From NCBI GenBank assembly GCA_021234535.1, contig CM037840.1, positions 9,216,643-9,280,642 of the forward strand: a stretch of DNA of 64,000 nt. The letters run 5' to 3'. The stretch is from Stichopus chloronotus (taxonomy: Eukaryota; Echinodermata; Holothuroidea; Aspidochirotida; Stichopodidae). The position numbers and the translations under genes are program-made. Position 1 is the first letter of the stretch, and each line of letters opens with the position of its first letter. The notes under the pieces are model-generated. The model was not told where the DNA came from. It searched no databases and saw nothing but the letters and a program-made list of their open reading frames with translations. Positions 39,401 to 50,300 of the stretch are shown one piece after another.

Positions 39401-42400
39401 GAACGATAAAATCAAGTCGATAGAAGACGCTGAAGTAAGCATTTTAATCCGTTTATTTGAGAAATATTCTCTGCAAAATTACAGCATTAATTGTTATTTG
39501 TCTAAATAAGCGTTTTCTAAGGGCTTTTCAGTATGTATTTTCTGATTCCTTTACAAAGGAGGAGTCAATGTTAATTTTATTGACTTTGAATGTTAGTGTT
39601 TACATCGGATCTAAAATTCGGGCTGAGGTAATTATAGTCGGTCGGGTATCCGGGTACCCGAAAATACAACTTTCGTTAGTCTTCGAGTTGTTGTAAAGTC
39701 ATAATGCCACGTTTTGTATTGCATGTTAAAATGTAACACCATGCTTTTGGCCGTCTTGTAGAGAAACTTTAGATCCGGATAGTAATTTCAGAACCGGGTC
39801 GTGACATGCTTTCACGAACATCACATGAACTCCTTTCATGAGCAGCAAAATTGGCATAAAAACAATAAAACCACAGAAATCATATTTGAAAAATTGACGG
39901 TTCTTATTATAAGCGCCTTCATGATGAATAATAGTTGTTTTGACGAACTGAATATTCATTCACTATATAATGAGTACGTCCCATTGGCTTGTTCAAATAA
40001 GCGCTTGGTTAAGTTGGATGAAAATGATCAAAAACTTCATTATTGTATGGTACTCTTTTTGTCCTCATGTTAGAAGAAGTTGAAGTCACATGGCAGAATT
40101 CTGTATTTCTGTTATTTGCTTGTACGGACGAAATCAATAAATGAATAAAATGAATAAAAAATACCACATGAAAACTAATTATTTTCCCAAACTGTCTGAA
40201 TGGTACAATTAAATCACATACTAAAAAATTAGAGATTTAAATTTTAAAGTTTTTACTTTTTGCCTACGCACGTAATCACTTCTAAGATTTCTTGGTTTTG
40301 CCAAACCACAGACTGTCATCGGGCTACTTTTGCGATCACGCCCTCTGTTTGATGAAGTTGTAGATGACCTTTCCTGGACCAAGAAATTTCTCCTCATCCC
40401 AGAGGTAGCTGATGGCATCGTCAAGACCCCACAGATAAATGTAAGGAAGCCTGGAACATTAGAATTCATGGAACTGAAGTCTGTGAAACATATGTTTGGA
40501 GATTTCAACGCACTGCCCCTATTATTCTTTAATCGTCCATCCTTCGTATTTAAAATTGAAAAGGAACTCGTGTTTATGCAAGAGTTTTTTTTCACAACGG
40601 CTTACAAAATTGGATTCCACCAACAGCAGGGGCATATTTTTGCAGAAATGATGAAGAACACCCAACTAAGAAACTATATACAGATATATAATTACATACA
40701 CTGATATAAGAAAGAGTAGTAAAGCTTGAGTTAGCATAAACAAGTTGTTAGGTGTTTTCTCTTAAGTACCGTTTGTATTACAATGATTTCAGTCATAATT
40801 TCTTTTACTCCTTTTCCATGTAAGTCGTTGACTACTTTGATCAAAAAGCACTGGCTGACCGTTTCCATGACAAGATGGATAACTTTCATGGTATGACTTG
40901 TTCTCTTGGTGTCACCAGTCCTTGTGCGCAACCACAGTTCATGAATGTAACATGCTTAAACCGCAATTTATCATCTGGTGGACCGTTCAGTGAAAACCAG
41001 GTATGACGTCATGAAGGTCTTGCTGACCACTTTAACATTGTTACTTATTGGTGATGTCAAATTCGTCTAGGTCTTTATCATTATTTTCAATTATTATGCT
41101 TTCTCTATTACTTCATTAATTGCTCACTCTTCATTTTTACAGTTTGGAAGTGCGCAGAATCAGACTTGCTCCCTTAACTCCCACGAAACACTGGACTACC
41201 CCCTGGCGATCTCACGTGACCGGAAAGCTATTACCTTCCATTCACGGCATTCGATTCTCCTCCCTACGTTGGTAAACAACGATGGAAACTGGACCTTGTC
41301 ACTGATGGAAGCGGCCACGAAGCTCAGACGTACATGTGGCTCCATGGGTCCTGCTACCGGCAGGGCTATCTACCTTAGTCACTCAGCTGCTACTAATTAC
41401 GTCATAGCAACCACGTGGTACAACATAAGGGACTGCATCGACAACATCACTCGACGATTAGATGAAAGAAGATTCCAGGGTTCCCTCGAATTATTCAGAT
41501 CTAAGTGGTCCTCTGCCATCGATTGGTATTACACGGTGAAGGGTCATTACCATGACGTCATCCGTGCCTTTGACCTCTGGACATCTGTCGTTAAGTGCAC
41601 CAGGTACCCTCTGGCGTCATTAAAGGACATAGGGTTATCTCTTGCTGCCGACCTTGTTCATGCTGTCGACGAGTTATCAGCTGCATTTCGTAGGTTTAGT
41701 GATCTCGACCGGATTCCATTTGAGAGATCAATGAATCATAGATGGAATATGATTTGGTCATCTACAAGTACTGAAGCTGTCGAAACTGATATACTGAATA
41801 GCGACCTCTATTTCATCGAGATAACCACACTCCTGCTGTCGGTCATCGTTGATACAACTATTGGTGAGATGAGTTCCTTTAACCCTTCAGTGAAGGTTGG
41901 GTCAGGTCGGAGTGATGATTCTAAGAGGAATTGTGAAAGGGATTGTAAGGGCACCGGGGGGAGGGGGAGGGGATGCGGAAAGGGATAAATAACCTCCATC
42001 TTATCCATCTTGCTTCCCTCTATTTTCTAATTCCAAAACTATCTGTCTCAGATATTTTCCAATTTCTCTATTATCTGTCCTACTAGGTATTTTGATAAAG
42101 TATTAAGGCCTATTTGATTGTTAGTTATCGAAGACTTTTCCCTTTTTTTTTTCTCTAGGTTTTATAGTTATCTTGACCCTGACGATCTGCCTCGGACCAC
42201 GGACGAGGAAAAACCCTCATCAGTCAGCTGGACGAGTTGCTTCCAAAGATGACGTTGACAGAATCTCCTCTGGGGATGAAGACTATGGTAGGATTATGCT
42301 CAGATCATCTTACTAGTATTCTTCGTGTTACGCTGTTGTTTTTGCAGAGGTCAGGGGTCAACCAATGACCTCATTCACGTAACTATCTCATGGGTTCTGT

Positions 42401-44383
42401 CTGAGAAGGCCATGAAAACTATAACTGCATTAGCTCACTTGAAAACGATCACATATCTCATATCTATAACAATGTCAAATAACGATGCTAGAGAAAAATC
42501 TACTAACCGACTCCACCTACTGAAACCTAATGGACTGACTTAAGGTTGCCATGGTTACGGGTTATAAAAGGAATTCGGATTCTTTCTTCCTGTTTTCTTT
42601 GAACATGTGCACTTTGGTTTACTGAGCTTTTCTCTTTATAAAGTATCTGCTTAATGCCTTGTAGATATTTTGGTTTCATTTCAGACACCGTCTCTACCTG
42701 CAGTACCGACATCGCAGTTACCGATAGGTCCCACACTCCTCCACTGACACCCCGAGAAAGTTCCTCTTCGATGTCCGGTATAGACATTAGAAGTAGACTG
42801 AATGTATTTTTGAAAGAGTCTGCTTCTTGGAGCTCTTTCTCTCGACGACCGGTAAACGACCAGATCTCTCAGTACAGTGTTTGTATGCTGGATAGATGTC
42901 TCTCAGTACGTGACGTCACTATCATCAAATATCTCAGGAAGACACAGAGGTAATGGAAATATTCATCGAGTAGACATCACATACATTTAGTAAAGATCAA
43001 ATCTATTTCCGACCAATTTTTATCTAATGGCATCAACGCAAAACTATATCCTTACTATGTTGCGCTAATTATATTTCAATTAAAGCACTGGAAAATCCTA
43101 GAAATATTGCATCATATTTCAGTAGTTTTTTTCAAAGTTCAGATGACTTCAAGTTACAAGGAGGGGGAAAATCCGTTATCTGGTTTTATATTCTTAAGCT
43201 ACGTTAAGAGCCAGACTAGAAAATTTTACTACCTTAATAACGTCTGGTTCATTTTCTTTGGTCTCAAGCATTCATACATTGTTGCCTATTTTCCTTCTTC
43301 TGTATTGTATATAGATTTTGCATACAAATCTTGTGTGTAAATTTTGAATGCCGTGTTGTGACAAGTACGAACAAACAAAAAAATATACAATACTGAGGTG
43401 CGTGTTTGTTTCAAAGAAAACAATCAATAACAGCCTAGCACATTAAACCTTCAGTTTCTTATGGTTTGATATGATCAACATCGATGGTGAATCAAGAATT
43501 GACATATGTTATCATAAGATAGGAGTATCACGTTGTCACGTGATGACACCATGGCACCGTGACAACGTTACATAACAGGTGAAAACTTAATGTAATTGTA
43601 TGTCTATTTTGGTAACTTTTCTTCATTTCTTGCAGATCCGTCATAACCTTAAGCTACATAACATCATCGTTGCATCATCATGACGTCAGCAGTGCCACTG
43701 GATCAGACGGGAGCAGAACCTCCACTTCCTCTGTCTACCAATCAGACAGTTACGAGGAGTCTCTTCCATCCACCACCTTCTCATCTAACATGCTCTCACC
43801 GTCCTCTGCCTCCAGCTCCACAAGTCTTCCATCTTTAACCTCATCCGCCTCCTCTTCTGTCAGATCGCTGTCCTCTTCCCACGTCACCAGGTCCACTCTC
43901 TCATCGATGACGTCAAACGATGACGACAACCATGAGACAATTGATGACGTCGTGTCGGTGGACGATGTTGCCAACAGTCACCGAGAATTATCTCCATCCC
44001 TCGTCAGTTCTCCATCTAACCACGATTCTCCAATCGTGGATGACGACAGAGACTCTAATGACAACAGTGAGGCTTCCAACATCATCGAAGCACGTGTAGC
44101 CACCGGTGACGCTACAAACGTCGTAACTGACGATCCGACATCTTCCGTCATCTCAGTAATTCCGAGTCTTCGATGTATCGCGTCTGCCGAAGCTGACGGT
44201 ATCGCCAATTCCATCCTAACCGACCTGCCTCTCTCCCCTGACAACGACGACGTCCTCTTCACAGAGATCACGGATCAAATAACCGGTACCGGATATCTGC
44301 CGAACGGTCTACTCTACCCGAATCTCGAAGAAGCGTTCATTTTCCTCTCAGTGGCATTCATCCAACATCGTCTTGTCAATTGA
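33483..44383 (+). CDS. Gene A: tandem-duplicated single-pass membrane protein of unknown function (upstream copy)
   Basis: Exons common to all models: 33483-33659 (signal peptide, MIRFFFPLGAIFLLLLAVGP), 35259-35384, then exons 3-7, then 41143-41863, 42159-42287, 42685-42949 and 43636-44383 (stop). Exons 3-7 exist twice. Block 1 is 35651-35703, 36225-36369, 36467-36562, 37547-37675, 38060-38251. Block 2 is 38737-38789, 39290-39434, 39532-39627, 40312-40440, about 40824-41000. Using one block gives about 921-926 aa. The ectodomain has many N-glycosylation sequons (NST, NLT, NVS, NCT, NVT, NQT, NIT) and paired cysteines. The exon 8 part looks helical. The helix spans exons 8/9 (ITTLLLSVIVDTTIGFIVIL), followed by PRTRK as a stop-transfer and an approximately 370-residue Ser/Thr/Asp-rich tail. 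Splice lesions: block 1 exon 5 lacks a good donor (GTCCCA), and the block 2 exon 7 acceptor reads TAAG instead of TAGG. Family not recognised. The poly(A) signal AATAAA is at 44476-44481. Confidence 0.75.
35651..38490 (+). other. Gene A internal exon block 1, ending in a truncated exon 8 with stop
   Basis: This block is a duplicate of exons 3-8 (compare 38737-41863). It ends with a short exon 38395-38490 that begins like exon 8 (FGSAQNQTRTCSLNSYETLG) and then hits a stop. If spliced 1-2-3-4-5-6-7-8s, the reading frame is 1014 nt (337 aa) with a signal peptide and no membrane helix, so it would be a secreted form. Exon 5 here (36467-36562) has the donor GTCCCA in place of GTAATT; skipping it keeps frame because exons 5, 6 and 7 are all phase 0-0. 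Exon 7 (38060-38251) is five codons longer than in the other copies (CHQYLVF region). Whether the block is used as an alternative terminus, mixed with block 2, or dead cannot be told from sequence. Confidence 0.65.
36581..36853. mobile_element. MITE-like element with CGGGTATCCGGGTACCC terminal repeats
   Basis: Inverted ends CGGGTATCCGAGTACCC (36585-36601) and GGGTACCCGGATAACCG (36834-36850) enclose about 270 bp with no coding potential. The left end lies about 20 bp after exon 5. The same insertion is present in every exon block (about 39640, 49663 and 51431-51640; truncated in some), so it predates the internal duplication. Non-autonomous DNA element is an inference from the inverted ends. 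Confidence 0.55.
38558..38581. repeat. Poly-C tract
   Basis: A long C run just after the truncated exon 8 of gene A block 1; the gene B counterpart is at about 50147-50159. Similar C or G runs occur at 32550, 33999, 44616, 47850, 56604 and 57217. They are length-unstable positions where base calls may be unreliable. Confidence 0.85.
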
Positions 44384-46172
44384 GAGTGATCGTCACATTT
44401 TTCCCAAAAATATCCAAAATTAACTCATCAAAATTCATCACCAAAATATTTTTCGTCGTAGTCTACTATAATGGAAATAAAATAATTTAATAATCTATGA
44501 TATTTTGTCTGGCTTGTGTCTCACAATTTCCTTGATACTGTACGGAGTTCTCATCCTGGTGAAGCTTTGTCCTATGCTCACCTCCAATCTTACGGTAGTA
44601 GACTGACTTGCTAGGGGGGGGGGGGGGCATAAATATAAAGAGAATTTCCCCTGTGTGAGCTCTTTCCCCAGTTTCCCCGTCCCCTTACAGTTAAAGTCTA
44701 GTGATTTGTCAGATTCTCTGTTTATACTGCATTCACCTTTTTCGTATGAGAAGTCCTGAGACTTAATTTTCACTCAGAGATTTACTGAATCCTCAGAACT
44801 TCGGGGGGGGAGGGGGTTGTTCCGCCTTGGACCTCTTCAGGGGGTTGCATCTTGATCCCACCAGTAATTCTAAGACGGCCACCAGTAATCCTCTATACTC
44901 GATAAAGTTGGTACCACACGCTAGATTTCGTGCGAAATTGTTTGCCCCCCCCCACCCCAAGATTTTCTTTTGCACTGCCATTTACACCAGGGCACCCCAT
45001 AAACCCTAATCTTGGTGCTACCATTGGGCAAACCATGCTTAAGTTATACCTACAATAACTTGTTCCATTCTCTCAAGATTTGTAATCTACGATAGTCCTG
45101 ACATGATTCGTATGTTCCCGGACAATTCCAACCCACGATAAGTTCCCCGATAGATCCCATATTTCCATAACCTTACTCCTTTTCCCAAAGGAATTGTCCT
45201 GTGAGAATTGCTTCAGTAAGAATTGGAGAAGTTAGCCGAGGGGGGAATTTTGTTGGGGGGATCGTCAGGGGGAGAGTCGTCCTGTCACAGATTCGCAGCC
45301 CTGCTGGCCTATACGTATGCACTGATGCAGGAATACCGTTGGGTTCACCTCTTCTGTTCGACTTCATGTAAAACAGACCGTGGTGAAATATATTTGTTTT
45401 CAGATTCAAAAATAAACAGATCGTACAAATGAAGATTAGAGATGAAACCAAAGTAAACTAAGAAGACTTTGTTCCATACATGTCTGCAAGAAAAGGTAAA
45501 GTTACAGAGTACAGAGTAAATGGAGAGTAGTCTAAAATAATAAAATTAGTAGAGAAAAAAGGACAAACAACCTATGTGAGGAAATGCATTTTTCAACACA
45601 TGACTAGTTTAATTGGAATTTAAATTTTTTCCTCAATATTTTCTGACGTGGAACTAAAAGCAAAAACAGTTTCCTTCAGACAATGGAACTGAAGCTATTA
45701 CTCAGATGTACCAAATTGGAAGTACAGTTATTAAAGGCTTTGTGACGTGGAAATGACATTTTGAAATATTGAATATATTAATTATCAAAAAATGTTGACA
45801 CTACAAGAAAAAAAATATGAAAATCTATCTAATATTGGCGAATTTTACAGATTTCTCTCTTATGCCTGCATCAATAAACATTGGCAAAGTATGCAAATTT
45901 ATGACGTCAAGAGAGGGACGCTAATGATACGTCTTACATTAACCTTTGTTTACGGAATTTCTTGTAGGTGTTCTCTCTGCAACTTTTGAGCAACGCCAAC
46001 TCTTTTCTAAATGCATGTCTCGCAACTTTTAAGCTGCTGTAACTTTTTTTCCTCCGGTGTTTAGTCAAGTATAAAAGATGCTATGTTACCAATCGAGAAT
46101 CCAGAAGTAAACCCAACACACCCACCTCTTAACCGCTCTTCTAACCTCCCTAGCAACGTGGAATACATAACA
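44384..46172 (+). repeat. 3' flank of gene A, duplicated after gene B
   Basis: Co-linear with 56361-58137: polyadenylation region, GGTGAAGCTTTGTCCTATGC, TCTAAGACGG, GTGCGAAATTG, TATAAAAGATGCTATGTTA and CCTAGCAACGTGGAATA appear in the same order in both. Homology stops abruptly at about 46172 and 58137 (after TAACAAG), which marks one edge of the duplicated unit. The A-side flank contains no supported gene. Confidence 0.85.
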
Positions 46173-46539
46173 AGAGCTTCTTTCGATGAGGAAAAGATCG
46201 ACACCTCCAGAAAATACAAAAACTTTACCTTATCATTTTCAATTGTTGGAGATTTCTCATTTGAGAAATCTTGGTGGGTCATCTGTAGATAACTTAATTT
46301 ATAATCAACTCAATTGGGTTGGTTCACCATCACAACTGTGTCTAAGTTGTTTATTGCTTGTTTCTTTTTTAATGGGAAACTTAATTCTTTCCCGATGTTC
46401 CCTGAAATGGAATCAAAGGCAAAAACATTTTTTTTTTACCGACTTTTGTAGCTATGGCTAGTTATTACTCATACGTTCTATATATATTGCAACGGTAGAG
46501 TTACTTATCTGCAATAATTCTTTCCTCTGGTACGAATGG

Positions 46540-46830
46540 CTACGATAGGCGCGCCTAGATTGAATCGTCGACACGCAAGGTGTGTGCACAAAGAGTGTGC
46601 ATAAAAGTGTGTTATCCACAAACGCGCACGACACGGCCTTAGATAAATTTGTAGTATAATGGACCAATGACGGTCAAGTAGACGAAGGTGCACTTACTGT
46701 GACGTCGGTTAAGAACCTCTATAGCGTTTCACACATCGTGCATGTATTTGTTTTGGTTCAGGATTTGGTATCGAAGCAACTCGATGGTTGCGCGCTTGCG
46801 TCCTATGCGTATGTAACAACAGACCCTTTG
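46540..46830 (+). promoter_or_regulatory. Distal copy of the duplicated gene B promoter module
   Basis: Repeats the module directly upstream of gene B. Shared order: GGCGCGCC (46549), GTCGACACG, CGCGCACGAC, GGACCAATGACGG (CCAAT 46664-46668), TGACGTCGG (about 46700), AACCTCTATAGCG and TGCATGTATTTGTTTTGGTT. It lacks the last part leading to the start codon. Two modules precede gene B, while gene A has one. Confidence 0.6.
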
Positions 46831-46889
46831 CATAAAGTCATGTTACAATAAACAAGGGCAGCTTCTCATAGGATAAACAAACGAATAGT

Positions 46890-47330
46890 ACATATGGCTA
46901 TGTTATGCGCGCCGAGATTGAATGGTCGACGCGATGGTCGACACGGAACGTGCACAAAATGTATTATCAACACACGCACGACGCGACCTTACGTATAGTA
47001 CAATGGACCAATGACGGTTGAATAGAAGAAGACGCACCCCTGTGACGTCGGTGAGGAACCTCTTTGCGTTGCACACATCGTGCATACAGTATTTGTTTTG
47101 GTTAAGAATTTGGTATCGAGGCAAATCTCTGATTGCACGCCTGCGCCTATGTGTATGTAACACTCTAATTGGTTGCAATTCCAATGACGACATAGTTACG
47201 CTTACTGAAGCAATGTTAAACATTAGCTGGTACCACATACATGTACTGTTACATTAGTTGACTAGCTCAGCATCGAAACGCTTATACTATAGAGCATTGC
47301 TCATATTTTCTATTTGGATAACGTTATTTC
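46890..47330 (+). promoter_or_regulatory. Proximal promoter module of gene B
   Basis: Same order of landmarks as the distal copy: GCGCGCC (46913), CGCACGACGCGACC, CCAAT (47008-47012), CRE-like TGACGTCGG (47043-47051), AGTATTTGTTTTGGTTAAGA. It then continues through GTACCACATACATGTACTGT to the gene B start at 47331, as in gene A. The role as promoter is inferred from position and from conservation with gene A. Confidence 0.55.
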
Positions 47331-50300
47331 ATGATTCGCTTCTTCTTTCTACTTGGAGCGATATTTCTGCTGTTATTGGCAGTGGGACCGCTAGGCTCTC
47401 CTGCCGTTATAACTGACCCTGACCTATGTGTATCCCGTACTTCGGATAGTATCAGGATCCGTCGTGAGTTGAAACCACCTTTGAACTCGACCAGCAACTT
47501 CCACAAGGTAAGAGAGTCCCTAAAACCATTTTTATGTAAGGACTGATTGTAGGAATACACCGTTGCCGGCTATATTTGAAAATCTTCCCTCGATCACACT
47601 ACCAGTAGTTGTCACCCTCTCTAAGTTCCGGCACAAAGAAGTATCGATACCAACACACGACGTAATGTAACGGCCGTGAGTGATGATTAAAAAATAGAGG
47701 CGGATCTATCTGTAAGCTAAAACTGCAGCCTACTTTCTCTATGGGTTTCCATACTTGTGCAATTTTAGTCGAGATTTAAGTGATAGAGTGAAACGGGGTA
47801 AATAAAAACAAGGGGTTGTATTTCGCATGGGCAACCCTTCTACAAGATGCAACCCCCCCCCCCCTTCCCTCTACAAGATACATCGATATACTCCTTTCTT
47901 TCGCCGGCTGCCTATTCAAGCCCTATTTGTACACCTTTGGGTGACCCATCATCCGAACACCAGAGCGTCAAAAATAAAACCATACAGGGCTAGTATCTAC
48001 ATCGCCTATATTAAAGTTTGAACCCCTTGTCCAAAACTATTTTAACTATGTAAGATACATACATGATAGAAGGTTCATTTTTGTTATGTTTTGTATTCCT
48101 TCAATCTATCTGTTTAATTCAGTTAGTCCAATTATGCCCACTATTTCCCTCTCCGTATGAACCTACTAGTTTTTTCCCCAAACTTGTTATTAAAAAGGTG
48201 TAAAAAAACATCTATGTAGTACTGTAACATCTAACATCTATGTAACATCTGTGTAACATCTATGTAGTACAGTAGTACTGCCTACATCTATGTAGTACAG
48301 TAGTACTGCCTACATCTATGTAGTACAGTAGTACTGCCTACATCTATGTAGTACAGTAGTACTGCCTACATGACTGTATTGTTCACAAATGTTAATTTTT
48401 CAATATGACATTAAAATGACATTTGTTTTTTTTTACCCTGCAGAATTTTGAGAGAAATCGTATATCTTTCTCTTTTTCTTCAAAAGTTTAGAGAAATTGT
48501 TTATATGTACGTTTTTACCCCGTGTCGCTATTTTGGGTGTGTAAAAATTAAACTAGGAACAATTTGGACCAATGTTACTTTAGGCTTGCCAATTCACTAA
48601 TTTACAGGAGTCACAAATATTTCTGAATTTTTCAATCGATTGCAAATTTACCCACCATTGGAAAAAGAAAGTGAAAAATAGAATGCAAAGATTTGTCCCT
48701 AATATGTTTTCAAACTATTTCTGTTGTGAAAGTTCTCATCTCTACCCTCGGTTCATATATCGAGTTTGTCTCACAGTTAAAATTAAACTGACTTTGGGGG
48801 GAAGCTGGGCCAGTGTACCCTTATAATTATAAACTATTCGGGGTCCTGCTGTCACTCCAGTCACATTATACATGTGACGTGTTAAGCGTATAGTGTCTTT
48901 ATGAGTACTTTATTATCTTAATAATGGATCAACAATACTAGAAGAATAAACAACATAGTATCTAGATGTTACGTAATACATGAGACACCACAACATTATC
49001 TTCCATAAGTTATGAAGTGTACGTGAATGACTGAAAATGACTAAACTTAGGTCTACCATTACACACGTGTGTGTCTGGTTGAATAATGTATATACGAGAG
49101 TCCATTAATAACAGAATTTAGAAGAATTGCGAGAGTGGGAGCAACCGGATATACAGCAAAATGAAACAGAAATTGAATCATTTCATTCCTGACTTTTACT
49201 TATATCCAAACTTAATATCTACTCTTATATTCTTGTTTCTGTTGCCACCAGACTGTCAACCTTACGAATGTTAGTTGCTGCTTCCCTCCTGCCCTAAACT
49301 GCACCCTCCCTCGACCCCTGACACTTTCCTTGGACCATGTTGTTTCTGCTTTGGAGAACCTCATGAGAACAACATCGGTATGTATAAAGCTATAAATAAC
49401 TGGTTAACTCTTGTCACTGTGAGCTTTTCAAGTCAATAGAAGACGCTGTAGTAAGCATTTTCAAGTCGTTTCTTTGCGAAATTTCTCTACAAAAATACAG
49501 CATTATTTGTTATTTGTCTAAATAAGCTTTTTTTATGGGCTTTTCAGTATGTATTTTCCGATAACCTTACAAAGGAGGAGTCAATGTTAATTCAATTGAC
49601 TTTGAATGTTGGTGTTTACATCGGATCTAAAATTCGGGCTCCGGTCCCAGCAATCTATAATCGGTCGGGTATCCGAGTACCCGAAAATATAACTTGACAA
49701 CATGAATAACTTTCATGGTACTACTTGTTCTCTTGGTGTCACCAGCCCTTGTGCGCAACCTCGGTTCATGAATGTAACATGCTTAAACCGCAATTTAGTA
49801 TCTGGAGGACCGTTCAGTGGAAATCAGGTATGACGTCATGAAGGTCTTGCTGACCACTTTAACATTTTTACTTATTGGTGATGTCAAATTCGTCTAGGTC
49901 TTTATCATTAATTTCAATCATTATACTTTCTGTGTTATTTCATTAAATGCTCACTCTTCGTCTTCTACAGTTTGGAAGTGGGCAGAATCAGACAGGGACT
50001 TGCTCCCTTAACTCATACCAAACACTGGACTACTAACCCCTTTTGAGGAAAGCTCGCGATCTTTTCTAGATGCGTGTTGCACAACCTTTAAGAGATATAT
50101 ATATATATACTGAACTATAACTTTCCTCGTCTCAAACTGACACTACCCCCCCCCCCCCCACCTTGCTTCACAGACACACACACACACTGTCCAACATATC
50201 AAACGAGAACAATTACAATGGTCTACATTGTCGTAATTTCGATTTGATATATTTTTAACCAATGTTTACTGTTTACTTGATGACCACGCTTTCTATGAAT

